DNA from: Caccovicinus sp964425595
GTDB lineage: Bacteria; Bacillota; Clostridia; Lachnospirales; Lachnospiraceae
DNA: 18,264 nucleotides
Assembly (NCBI GenBank): GCA_964425595.1
Contig: CAYRMW010000047.1
Location: forward strand, 1 to 18,264
Direction of reading: 5' to 3'
Shown in pieces: positions 7,063 to 14,113 of this stretch; positions within the stretch are counted from its first letter, which is position 1, and every line of letters begins with the position of its first letter. The notes beneath the pieces are model-generated. The model had not been told where the DNA came from. It saw nothing but the letters and a program-made list of their open reading frames with translations, and searched no databases. The translations under genes were made by a program, and so were the position numbers.

Positions 7063-7983
7063 ATGACAAAAGTGATCGGAGTCCGGTTTCGGGCTGCGGG
7101 AAAGATTTATTATTTTGATCCCGCCGGTCTGGCGATCAGGACCGGAGATAACGTAATCGTAGAGACGGCCAGGGGGATCGAATTTGGCCATGTGGTGCTG
7201 GGAGCCAGGGAGGTGAAGGATGAAAAGGTCGTACAGCCGTTAAAACAGGTGATCCGCATGGCGACGGACGAAGACCGGGCCATTGAGGCAAGAAATAAAG
7301 AAAAAGAAAAAGAAGCGTTTAAAATCTGCCTGGAAAAGATCCGCAAAAGAGGAATGGAAATGAAGCTGATCGATGCGGAGTATACTTTCGATAATAATAA
7401 GCTGCTTTTTTATTTTACGGCGGATGGGAGGATCGATTTCCGGGAGCTGGTGAAGGATCTGGCGGCTGTCTTTAAGACCAGGATCGAGCTTCGTCAGGTA
7501 GGCGTCAGGGACGAGACAAAGATCCTGGGCGGGATCGGCATCTGCGGCCGGCCTCTCTGCTGCAATTCCTACTTATCGGAATTTATTCCGGTTTCGATCA
7601 AGATGGCCAAGGAGCAGAATCTCTCACTGAATCCCTCGAAGATTTCCGGTGTTTGCGGCCGCCTGATGTGCTGCCTGAAAAATGAGGAAGAAACCTATCA
7701 TGTTTTAAACAGTAAGCTTCCCGGAAACGGGGATTTTGTAACGACGGATGACGGGCTGAAGGGCGAGGTCCAGAGTGTGAACGTGCTGCGTCAGACCGTG
7801 AAGGTCCTGGTGACGGTCAGTCACGATGAGAAGGAGATCCGCGAATACCGGGTAGAACAGCTGAAATTCAAGCCCAGGAAAAAGAAAGAAAAAAAGGATA
7901 ACCATAACGATAAACATCATCATCCCGAACATAAACCGGCGGAACATGCGGGGAAGAAGGAAGGAAAAGCAAAACTGTCATGA
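7063..7983 (+). CDS. ricT: PSP1-domain protein RicT (YaaT family)
   Basis: This 306-residue protein matches B. subtilis RicT/YaaT in length and motifs. In Bacillus, RicT forms a complex with RicA and RicF that carries 4Fe-4S clusters, influences the phosphorelay, and acts with RNase Y in mRNA processing. The PSP1 core contains FRAAGKIYYFDPAG, VETARGIEFGHVVLG (33-47) and ELRQVGVRDETKILGGIGIC. Two Cys clusters are evident: ICGRPLCCN (C161, C166, C167) and VCGRLMCCL (C198, C203, C204), likely cluster or metal ligands. After residue about 270 comes a Lys/His-rich tail that includes HHHPEH. The gene starts 3 nt after holB and its stop overlaps the trmN6 start as ATGA. The location directly after holB is conserved across Firmicutes. 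Confidence 0.93.
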   Translation: MTKVIGVRFRAAGKIYYFDPAGLAIRTGDNVIVETARGIEFGHVVLGAREVKDEKVVQPLKQVIRMATDEDRAIEARNKEKEKEAFKICLEKIRKRGMEMKLIDAEYTFDNNKLLFYFTADGRIDFRELVKDLAAVFKTRIELRQVGVRDETKILGGIGICGRPLCCNSYLSEFIPVSIKMAKEQNLSLNPSKISGVCGRLMCCLKNEEETYHVLNSKLPGNGDFVTTDDGLKGEVQSVNVLRQTVKVLVTVSHDEKEIREYRVEQLKFKPRKKKEKKDNHNDKHHHPEHKPAEHAGKKEGKAKLS

Positions 7984-8768
7984 CGCAGAAAGAGCATATT
8001 TCCGGGAAAGGAACCGTGTTTTCGCCCAAGGGGGAACTGGTCCTTCTTCGGGAGAACGAAAGGGTCGATGACCTGGAAAGGAACGGATACCGGATCATTC
8101 AGAGCCGGGACGGGTTCTGCTTCGGGATGGACGCGGTGCTTCTTTCCGGATTTGTACAGGTAAAGGCAGGCGAGCAGGTCCTGGATCTGGGGAGCGGCAC
8201 GGGTATTATTCCGATCCTCCTGGAAGCGAAGACGGAGGGAAAGCATTTCGCCGGCCTGGAGATACAAAAAGAGGTAGCGGAGATGGCACGGCGCAGCGTG
8301 AAGCTCAATGACCTGGAACATAAGGTGGAGATCATTGACGGGGATATCCGGAAAGCGTCGGCGATCTTTCCGGCTGCCTCCTTTGATGTCATTACGGCGA
8401 ATCCCCCGTATATCAATGAGGCGCATGGGCTTAAAAATCCGAACGAAAAAAAGGCGATATCCCGCCACGAGATCCTGTGCACTCTGGAAGATGTGGTCGG
8501 CCAGGCAGCCGGACTGCTCAGGCCGGGCGGCCGGTTTTATCTGGTGCACCGGCCTCACCGCCTGGCGGAGATCGTCAATGCGCTGACGGGCCGTAAGCTT
8601 GAGCCGAAGAGGATCCGCTTTGTCCATCCCTTTCTGGATAAAGAGGCCAATATGGTGCTGATCGAAGCGGTGCGCGGAGGCCGTTCCATGGTGAAGGTAG
8701 AAAAGCCGGTGGTGGTCTTTCGTGAGCCGGGCGTGTATTCAGAAGAGGTCCGAAGTCTTTATGGATAG
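7980..8768 (+). CDS. trmN6: tRNA1(Val) (adenine(37)-N6)-methyltransferase (TrmN6/YabB family)
   Basis: A class I SAM-dependent methyltransferase that modifies adenine in the tRNA anticodon region. The 262-residue product has motif I as VLDLGSGTGIIPIL (67-80) and the catalytic NPPY as ITANPPYINEA (138-148), typical of N6-adenine methyltransferases acting on nucleic acids. The family-typical start ERVDDLERNGYRIIQSRDGF lies at 27-46, so the first 25 or so residues are an extension compared with my memory of the Bacillus YabB start. No better-placed start codon is visible, and the ATG at 7980 overlaps the ricT stop by 4 nt, implying coupled translation. Substrate is assigned by family and by position between ricT and rsmI. 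Bacillus has yabA before this gene, and it is missing here. Confidence 0.88.
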   Translation: MTQKEHISGKGTVFSPKGELVLLRENERVDDLERNGYRIIQSRDGFCFGMDAVLLSGFVQVKAGEQVLDLGSGTGIIPILLEAKTEGKHFAGLEIQKEVAEMARRSVKLNDLEHKVEIIDGDIRKASAIFPAASFDVITANPPYINEAHGLKNPNEKKAISRHEILCTLEDVVGQAAGLLRPGGRFYLVHRPHRLAEIVNALTGRKLEPKRIRFVHPFLDKEANMVLIEAVRGGRSMVKVEKPVVVFREPGVYSEEVRSLYG

Positions 8769-8824
8769 CCCGGCGTTTGCGGTGCGCGAAACGGCGGCTT
8801 AAGGATATCGGGAAAGGAAGGATC

Positions 8825-9679
8825 ATGGCGGGAAAATTATATTTGTGTGCCACGCCCATAGGAAATCTGGATGACATTACTCTGCGGGTGCTGAAGACAT
8901 TAAAGGAAGTGGATCTGATCGGGGCGGAGGATACCCGGCACAGCATCAAGCTGCTGAATCATTTTCAGATCCGGACGCCCATGACCAGTTATCACGAATA
9001 TAATAAGGTCGAGAAGGCGAGATATCTGGTGGAACAGATGCAGATGGGACGGAATGTGGCGCTGATCACGGACGCGGGGACGCCGGGAATATCGGACCCG
9101 GGAGAAGAACTGGTGCGTCAGTGCATCGAGGCGGGGATCGCGGTCACTTCCCTTCCCGGTCCGGCGGCGTGCGTTACCGCACTGACCATGTCCGGACTTC
9201 CGACCAGAAGATTCTGTTTCGAAGCTTTTCTCCCGGCGGATAAGAAGGAGAGGAGCAGGATCCTGTCGGAACTTTCTCGTGAGACGAGGACGATCGTTCT
9301 CTATGAAGCGCCGCATCATCTGGCCGGAACGCTGGAGGAACTGTATGAAGCGCTGGGAGATCGGAAGATCACGATCTGCAGAGAGATGACAAAAAAGTAT
9401 GAAGAGGCGGAGTTTACGACCCTTTCCGCGGCAGCCGAAAGGTATAATAACCGTGAGGCGAGGGGAGAATTTGTCCTGGTAATTCAGGGACGTTTGCCGG
9501 AGGAAATCGAAAAAGAAAAACAGAAGGCATGGGAATCCCTCTCGATTGCGCAGCACATGGAAAGATATCTGGAAGAGGGGATGGATACCAAAAGCGCCAT
9601 GAAGGCGGTGGCGAAAGACAGGGGGATCAGCAAAAGGGATGTTTACCAGTTTATGCTGAAAGAAGAAAATAAACGATAG
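8825..9679 (+). CDS. rsmI: 16S rRNA (cytidine(1402)-2'-O)-methyltransferase
   Basis: RsmI methylates the 2'-O of C1402 in the decoding centre of 16S rRNA. The 284-residue product shows the tetrapyrrole-methylase-like SAM fold with LYLCATPIGNLDDITLRVL (5-23), GAEDTRHS (33-40), LITDAGTPGISDPGEELV (80-97), SLPGPAACVTAL (109-120) and VLYEAPHHLAGTLEEL. The C-terminus (MERYLEEGMDTKSAMKAVAK and on) is the small helix-turn-helix domain of the family. The frame is open back to 8777, but the ATG at 8825 fits the family N-terminus and has GGAAAGGAAGG just before it. It starts 56 nt after trmN6. Bacillus has yazA between the two, which is absent here. Confidence 0.95.
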   Translation: MAGKLYLCATPIGNLDDITLRVLKTLKEVDLIGAEDTRHSIKLLNHFQIRTPMTSYHEYNKVEKARYLVEQMQMGRNVALITDAGTPGISDPGEELVRQCIEAGIAVTSLPGPAACVTALTMSGLPTRRFCFEAFLPADKKERSRILSELSRETRTIVLYEAPHHLAGTLEELYEALGDRKITICREMTKKYEEAEFTTLSAAAERYNNREARGEFVLVIQGRLPEEIEKEKQKAWESLSIAQHMERYLEEGMDTKSAMKAVAKDRGISKRDVYQFMLKEENKR

Positions 9680-9690
9680 GGGAATTGAGG

Positions 9691-11250
9691 ATGAAGAAAA
9701 TTGAACCGGAGGAATGGAAAGAGGGGCTGGAAGAATTCAGGGAAAAGACCAGTTTGTTTTATAACGGAGAGATGGACAAGGGGAGCTATAAGGGGTTTTC
9801 CGGAAAATACGGGAGTTATGCCCAGAGAAGCGGCAGGGAGAGTATGCTCCGTCTGCGGATGACGGCAGGAAGGATAACAAAAGAAAAATTAAAATTCCTG
9901 GCGGACATGGTAGAAGAGTATCATGTGGATCTTGTTCATCTTACGACCTGCCAGACGGTGCAGTTTCATAATCTGAAGCAGGACGCGGTGTGCGCGATCA
10001 TGGAGAAGGCGCTGGACTGCGGCATCGTTACCATGGGAGGAGGCGGGGATTTTCCGAGAAACGTAATGATGTCCCCCCTGTCCGGTACGGAAGAGGAATA
10101 TTTTGATGTGCTTCCTTACGCGGAGGCCGCGGCGGATTATCTGATGCATTTTATTCAGGCGGAGAAAATGCCCCGCAAGCTAAAGACAGGCTTTTCCAAC
10201 AGCCCGGCGAATGTCAGTCATGCGACCTTTCGGGACCTGGGATTTGTGGCCAGACAGGATGGGCTGTTTGATGTATACAGCGCCGGAGGACTGGGGGCAA
10301 ACCCGAAATTTGGCGTGAAGGTGGGAGAGGGGGTGGAGCCTGACCAGATCCTTTACTATATCCGCGCCATGTGGGAGACGTTCCGGGCATATGGAAATTA
10401 TGAAAACCGGGCCAAGGCCAGGACACGCTATATGCAGGATGTGCTGGGCCGGGACGGATATAAAAACGCGTTTTCCGAAAAGCTGGAAGGCATCTATCGG
10501 TCCGGTGAGGATCTGACGATAACGCCGGTTAAGACAAAAATCACCAAGACCGGGGACGGAAGTGAAGCGTGCGGACGCTGGATCAGCAGGCAGAGGCAGC
10601 AGGGGCTGTACCGGATCCATTATTATCCCATCGGAGGTTTAATAAAACCGTGTAAATTCCGGGAAATCTATGCTATAATCGAGGATATGGAGCAGGTAGA
10701 GCTCCGCCTTTCCCCGGATGGATCTTTGTATGTGATCAATCTTACCGGAAAGGAAGCAAAGAAGCTGGAGGAGGTGCTGTCGGACGGGGCCGGGACGGTA
10801 TTTGAGACATCGGTGGCCTGTATCGGGGCCGGCATCTGCCAGGTAGGCGTGAGGGATTCGCAGAAGCTTTTGCGTTCCGTGGTAGAAGCGGCGTGGGAGG
10901 CCGGCCTTCCCGACGGCGTCCTTCCGCAGATCCACATATCCGGATGTCCGTCTTCCTGCGGGACGCATCAGATCGGCGCACTCGGCTTTCGCGGCGGGGT
11001 GAAGCTGATCGACAGAAAACCGCAGCCGGCATTCGTTTTGTTCTGCAGCGGATGCGACCGTCAGGGGGAGGAACAGTTTGGCAGGGAAGCCGGTGTGATG
11101 CTGGAGGAGGATATCCCGCGGTTCCTGGTTCAGCTGGGGAATACGGTGCGCGATTCCGGAAAGGATTTTGCTGCCTGGGTATCCGATACGCCGGGCGGCG
11201 TAGAGGAGATCGCTGCCTCTTATCTGCGGCAGGCAGAGGAGAGGGGTTAG
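9691..11250 (+). CDS. Nitrite/sulfite reductase-type siroheme [4Fe-4S] protein
   Basis: The 519-residue product has the duplicated ferredoxin-like plus siroheme-binding layout of assimilatory nitrite and sulfite reductases, which reduce nitrite to ammonia or sulfite to sulfide by six electrons. The coupled cluster ligands are complete: ACIGAGIC (C377, C383) and SGCPSSC (C419, C423), giving the C-x5-C ... C-x3-C pattern. LVHLTTCQTVQFHNL (81-95), GFSNSPANVSHATFRDLGFV (167-186, matching the first-half signature) and ISRQRQQGLYR (298-308) are other family landmarks. A last CSGCDRQGEEQFG (452-464) adds two cysteines. The ATG at 9691, with AGGGGA at 9678-9683, is preferred over the in-frame TTG at 9685. 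It starts 11 nt after rsmI and ends before a terminator. No flavoprotein subunit, ferredoxin or sulfate/nitrate gene is nearby, so substrate and electron donor are unknown. Confidence 0.88.
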   Translation: MKKIEPEEWKEGLEEFREKTSLFYNGEMDKGSYKGFSGKYGSYAQRSGRESMLRLRMTAGRITKEKLKFLADMVEEYHVDLVHLTTCQTVQFHNLKQDAVCAIMEKALDCGIVTMGGGGDFPRNVMMSPLSGTEEEYFDVLPYAEAAADYLMHFIQAEKMPRKLKTGFSNSPANVSHATFRDLGFVARQDGLFDVYSAGGLGANPKFGVKVGEGVEPDQILYYIRAMWETFRAYGNYENRAKARTRYMQDVLGRDGYKNAFSEKLEGIYRSGEDLTITPVKTKITKTGDGSEACGRWISRQRQQGLYRIHYYPIGGLIKPCKFREIYAIIEDMEQVELRLSPDGSLYVINLTGKEAKKLEEVLSDGAGTVFETSVACIGAGICQVGVRDSQKLLRSVVEAAWEAGLPDGVLPQIHISGCPSSCGTHQIGALGFRGGVKLIDRKPQPAFVLFCSGCDRQGEEQFGREAGVMLEEDIPRFLVQLGNTVRDSGKDFAAWVSDTPGGVEEIAASYLRQAEERG

Positions 11251-11277
11251 CTGCGGGCGGTTTGTATGCGAACAAAC

Positions 11278-11326
11278 AAAAAAGAAGGGCTGCCGCAGGC
11301 AGCGCCCGCTTAAGTCCTTCTTTTTT
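11278..11326. terminator. Bidirectional intrinsic terminator between the siroheme reductase and abrB-like genes
   Basis: AAAAAAGAAGG (11278-11288) is complementary to CCTTCTTTTTT (11316-11326), so either strand ends in a U-rich run. Inside lies a GC-rich hairpin, GCTGCC/GGCAGC with loop GCA. It lies 27 nt after the plus-strand stop at 11250 and 30 nt after the minus-strand stop at 11357, serving both convergent genes. Confidence 0.9.
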
Positions 11327-11356
11327 ATGTTCACAGACTCCCCGTTGGGGTCTGCG

Positions 11357-11620
11357 TCATTCAACGATCGTCATGCCGGCAATCTTTGCAAGACGGCGGA
11401 TGGACTCTTTGGAAACCTTCCGTCCCTCGTATTCCACCAGATCCTCGGTGCTTCCGTTGAAGATATCGGCGGATTCCGCCTTTCTCAGGATGATGCAGTT
11501 GTCCTGGACGGAGATCTCAAGGCCGTCCTTAACATCCAGGTCGAGACTCCTTCGCAGCTCGATGGGGAGCGTGATCCGCCCAAGTTCGTCCAGCTTACGA
11601 ACAACACCCGTGGTTTTCAT
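11357..11620 (-). CDS. AbrB/SpoVT-family transcriptional regulator
   Basis: An 87-residue protein opening with MKTTGVVRKLDELGRITLPI and continuing ELRRSLDLDVKDGLEI. This is the swapped-hairpin AbrB DNA-binding domain, with the hallmark VRKLDELGR and PIELRR. Residues after about 50 (IFNGSTEDLVEYEGRKVSKESIRRLAKIAG) form a short C-terminal domain, unlike the longer SpoVT GAF domain. Proteins of this class act as tetramers or dimers of dimers on AT-rich promoters and control growth-phase genes. The ATG at 11620 has AAAGGGGG, 7-8 nt upstream on the minus strand. It is transcribed away from fabH. Its place after rsmI on the opposite strand matches Bacillus abrB, so orthology is likely but not proven. 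Confidence 0.9.
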   Translation of the reverse strand: MKTTGVVRKLDELGRITLPIELRRSLDLDVKDGLEISVQDNCIILRKAESADIFNGSTEDLVEYEGRKVSKESIRRLAKIAGMTIVE

Positions 11621-11668
11621 TGATAAACCCCCTTTGTAAATGATTTAAAGTTCACCCCTTGCAGCTAT

Positions 11669-11698
11669 ACAATACCATAAATTGTAAGGATCTGTCAA
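11669..11698 (-). promoter_or_regulatory. Promoter for the abrB-like gene
   Basis: On the minus strand a perfect TTGACA (11698-11693) and TATTGT (11674-11669) are 18 bp apart. They give a leader of about 42 nt before the ATG at 11620. This promoter lies back to back with the fab promoter, with 50 bp between the two -35 boxes. Confidence 0.55.
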
Positions 11699-11748
11699 TG
11701 TTGAGCATGACAACCGGGATGTTGCCCGGGCTTTTCACGGAAAAGTTC

Positions 11749-11777
11749 TTGACAAACGCATATGAATTCACTATGAT
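11749..11777 (+). promoter_or_regulatory. Main promoter of the fatty-acid synthesis operon
   Basis: A perfect TTGACA (11749-11754) and TATGAT (11772-11777) are exactly 17 bp apart. Transcription would start near 11783-11785, about 48 nt before fabH. It is the closest match to the sigma-A consensus in the window. Confidence 0.88.
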
Positions 11778-11779
11778 TA

Positions 11780-11794
11780 CTTTGACTTTCAAAG
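11780..11794. promoter_or_regulatory. Probable FabT-like operator over the fab start site
   Basis: CTTTGA (11780-11785), three bases, then TCAAAG (11789-11794) form a perfect 6-bp inverted repeat two bases after the -10 box, covering the predicted transcription start. TTTGA-N3-TCAAA is the form I recall for sites bound by FabT, the MarR-family repressor of fatty-acid genes in streptococci and relatives. It does not resemble the FapR site of Bacillus. Repression by steric block is inferred. Confidence 0.65.
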
Positions 11795-11831
11795 CTTTAT
11801 ATAAGTCCAGAAAAAGAATGAAGGATAGATT

Positions 11832-12794
11832 ATGACGACGAAAATCACAGGAACCGGGTTCTGCCCTGGAGAACGGGTGGTGACCAACGATGATCTGGCG
11901 GAGATCGTGGAAACCAGCGATGAATGGATCAGTTCCCGGACAGGAATCAAGGAAAGACATCTGACTGCAGGTCTTGGCACATCCGGGATGGCAGCAAGGG
12001 CAGCCGAGCTGGCCTGCGAAAACGCCGGGATCCGGCCGGAAGAACTGGATCTGATCATTGTGGGTACATCGACGCCGGAATATAACTTTCCGAGTACGGC
12101 CTGTCAGGTGCAGGCGGCCATCGGCGCGGTAAACGCGGCGGGCTTTGACATCAGTGCGGCATGTTCCGGTTTTGTTTTCGCCTTAATGACGGCCCACAGT
12201 TTTATTCAGTCCGGGATCTACCGGAGAGCTCTGGTGATCGGAGCGGACGACATCAGCAAGCTGACTGACTGGAGCGACCGAAAGACCTGTGTGCTTTTTG
12301 GCGACGGTGCCGGAGCGGCAGTGATCGAAGCGCAGGAGAGCGGGCTCTTTGCCGGCCTGCTCGGGTGCGACGGAAAAAAATGGGAAGTACTTAACTGCCA
12401 GTCCCGTTCCGGGGGAAACTTCCTGACGGAGGAAAAACCGGAGATGGGATACATCCGGATGGACGGACAGGAAGTGTTTAGATTTGCCGTGAAGAAGGTT
12501 CCGGAATGTATCAATCAGGTATTGGAAGCCAACGGCACGCGTATGGAGGAAGTTCGGTATTACCTGCTTCACCAGGCCAATGAGCGGATCATCGATTCGG
12601 TGGCAAAGCGGATGAAGGAACCTTTGGAGAAGTTTCCTATGAATATCCGGAAGTATGGAAATACTTCCGCGGCCTCCATCCCGATCCTCCTGGACGAGAT
12701 GAACCGGGAAGGAAAGCTGGAGCGGGGAGATAAGATCGTCCTGGCCGGATTCGGCGGAGGACTGACCTGGGGAGCGATCCTGCTGGAATGGTAA
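11832..12794 (+). CDS. fabH: Beta-ketoacyl-[ACP] synthase III
   Basis: FabH starts fatty-acid synthesis by condensing an acyl-CoA primer with malonyl-ACP. The 320-residue thiolase-fold protein carries the catalytic triad in the expected settings: C111 in DISAACSGF, H247 in LLHQANERI and N277 in YGNTSAASIP. The N-terminus includes ETSDEWISSRTGIKERH (27-43), a family signature, and it ends GGGLTWGAILLEW. AAGGA at 11820-11824 precedes the ATG. It is the first gene of the operon, directly behind the promoter and operator. Primer preference (acetyl or branched) cannot be told. A later KAS I/II role is excluded by the Cys-His-Asn rather than Cys-His-His triad. Confidence 0.97.
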   Translation: MTTKITGTGFCPGERVVTNDDLAEIVETSDEWISSRTGIKERHLTAGLGTSGMAARAAELACENAGIRPEELDLIIVGTSTPEYNFPSTACQVQAAIGAVNAAGFDISAACSGFVFALMTAHSFIQSGIYRRALVIGADDISKLTDWSDRKTCVLFGDGAGAAVIEAQESGLFAGLLGCDGKKWEVLNCQSRSGGNFLTEEKPEMGYIRMDGQEVFRFAVKKVPECINQVLEANGTRMEEVRYYLLHQANERIIDSVAKRMKEPLEKFPMNIRKYGNTSAASIPILLDEMNREGKLERGDKIVLAGFGGGLTWGAILLEW

Positions 12795-12847
12795 ATTCCG
12801 CGGCAGGCGAACCATAAATAAGAATACATAAAAAGGAGAAAGAAACT

Positions 12848-13081
12848 ATGTTGGAGAAGATGAAAGAACTGATTGCGGACCAGTTAAGCGTAGAGGCGGA
12901 CAGCATTACGGAGACCTCCTCATTTAAGGATGACCTGGGAGCGGATTCCCTGGATCTGTTTGAGCTGGTGATGGCTCTGGAGGATGAGTACGGCGTAGAG
13001 ATTCCCGCAGAGGATCTGGAGAACATGGCGACGGTTGGCGATGTGATCAATTATCTGAAGAATAAGGGCGTAGAGGCCTGA
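12848..13081 (+). CDS. acpP: Acyl carrier protein
   Basis: ACP carries the growing acyl chain on a 4'-phosphopantetheine arm. The 77-residue acidic protein has the modification site in LGADSLDLFELVMALED, with the attachment Ser at 34. The four-helix pattern and acidic recognition helix II (DLFELVMALEDEYGVEIP) are standard. The start has the SD AAAAAGGAG (about 12830-12838). It lies 53 nt after fabH and is followed by an 80-nt spacer with two hairpins before fabK. Position within the fab operon makes this the fatty-acid ACP rather than a polyketide or D-alanyl carrier protein. Confidence 0.97.
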   Translation: MLEKMKELIADQLSVEADSITETSSFKDDLGADSLDLFELVMALEDEYGVEIPAEDLENMATVGDVINYLKNKGVEA

Positions 13082-13091
13082 GTTGATTGAA

Positions 13092-13149
13092 GAGGTCGAG
13101 AGTATTTTCGGCCTCCGCGTCATATATAAGATTTTACCGCGCAGTGCGG
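13092..13149 (+). other. Two predicted mRNA hairpins in the acpP-fabK spacer
   Basis: The first hairpin pairs GAGGTCGAG (13092-13100) with TTCGGCCTC (13107-13115), 9 bp with two G-U pairs and a 6-nt loop, starting 10 nt after the acpP stop. No T run follows, so it is not a typical terminator. The second pairs CCGC (13137-13140) with GCGG (13146-13149), one base before the AGGAGG of fabK. They could stabilise or separate the acpP part of the transcript, or modulate fabK translation. Function is inferred. Confidence 0.5.
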
Positions 13150-13161
13150 CAGGAGGAAAGA

Positions 13162-14085
13162 ATGAAAACAAGAGTAACAGAAATGTTAGGAATCGAATTT
13201 CCAATTATCCAGGGAGGTATGGCCTGGGTAGCGGAGCATCATTTGGCAGCTGCCGTATCTGCAGCAGGCGGTCTCGGATTGATCGGCGGGGCGAATGCTC
13301 CTGCAGAAGTAGTAAGAGAAGAAATTCGCAAGGTAAAAGCCATTACGGACAAACCGGTAGGCGTAAATGTCATGCTGTTAAGTCCGTACGCAGAGGAAGT
13401 GGCCAAAGTGGTCGTGGAAGAAGGCGTGAAGGTCGTCACGACCGGCGCCGGAAATCCGGAAAAGTACATGGATATGTGGAAGTCCGCCGGGATTAAGGTG
13501 ATTCCGGTCGTGGCTTCGGTCGCTCTGGCAAAAAGGATGGAAAAATACGGCGCGGATGCTGTCGTAGCGGAAGGGACGGAGTCCGGAGGACACATCGGAG
13601 AGGCGACCACCATGACGCTGGTCCCCCAGGTCGTGGACGCGGTCTCTATCCCGGTGATCGCGGCAGGCGGCATCGGCGACGGAAGAGGAATCGCGGCTGC
13701 CTTTATGCTTGGGGCTGAGGCCGTGCAGATCGGAACCCGTTTCGTGGTTTCCAAGGAGTCCATCGTGCATGAGAATTACAAGCAGAGGATCATCAAGGCC
13801 AAGGACATCGATTCGGCTGTGACCGGCCGCAGCCATGGACATCCGGTGCGCTGTCTGCGCAACAAGATGACCAGAGAATATAACCGTCTGGAGCAGGAAG
13901 GAAAGAGCTTTGAGGAGCTGGAGTACCTTACGCTGGGGACGCTTCGCAAGGCGGTCCAGGAAGGCGATATCACCGACGGAACGGTCATGGCCGGTCAGAT
14001 CGCGGGGATGATCAGTAAGGAGCAGACCTGCAAGGAGATGATCGATGAGATGATGGAGCAGGCGGAGAAGCTGTTAAAAAGGTAG
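13162..14085 (+). CDS. fabK: Enoyl-[ACP] reductase II (FMN-dependent)
   Basis: FabK performs the last step of each elongation cycle, reducing enoyl-ACP with NAD(P)H through FMN. The frame is open to 13087, but the ATG at 13162 has AGGAGG at 13151-13156 and gives the family start MKTRVTEMLGIEFPIIQGGM. The 308-residue TIM-barrel has GGMAWVAEHHLAAAVSAAGG (18-37), AEGTESGGHIGE (136-147) with H144, IPVIAAGGIGDGRGIAAAF (163-181) and QIGTRFVVSKES (189-200). H144 has the same number as the key histidine of pneumococcal FabK. Its place in the fab operon excludes the related nitronate monooxygenases. FabK is the triclosan-insensitive isozyme. No fabI or fabL is seen here. Confidence 0.96.
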   Translation: MKTRVTEMLGIEFPIIQGGMAWVAEHHLAAAVSAAGGLGLIGGANAPAEVVREEIRKVKAITDKPVGVNVMLLSPYAEEVAKVVVEEGVKVVTTGAGNPEKYMDMWKSAGIKVIPVVASVALAKRMEKYGADAVVAEGTESGGHIGEATTMTLVPQVVDAVSIPVIAAGGIGDGRGIAAAFMLGAEAVQIGTRFVVSKESIVHENYKQRIIKAKDIDSAVTGRSHGHPVRCLRNKMTREYNRLEQEGKSFEELEYLTLGTLRKAVQEGDITDGTVMAGQIAGMISKEQTCKEMIDEMMEQAEKLLKR

Positions 14086-14113
14086 TGGGACATTAGGGTA
14101 AAAGGAGCTGCAT

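Noticed and set aside
7920..8627. 235-codon minus-strand frame opposite trmN6
   Set aside because: It overlaps the end of ricT and most of trmN6, which both have intact motifs, and has no family signature of its own.
10651..10679. TGCTATAAT extended -10 inside the siroheme reductase gene as an internal promoter
   Set aside because: The -35 (TGTAAA) is poor, the bases are fully explained by coding, and the transcript would run straight into the terminator at 11278 without a further gene.
11711..11730. Stem CCGGG/CCCGG followed by CTTTTC upstream of the fab promoter, as a terminator or riboregulator
   Set aside because: The stem is only 5 bp, the T run is short, and no plus-strand transcript is expected there. 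It lies between two divergent promoters. CAAC-N6-GTTG overlaps it, but is too short to call an operator.
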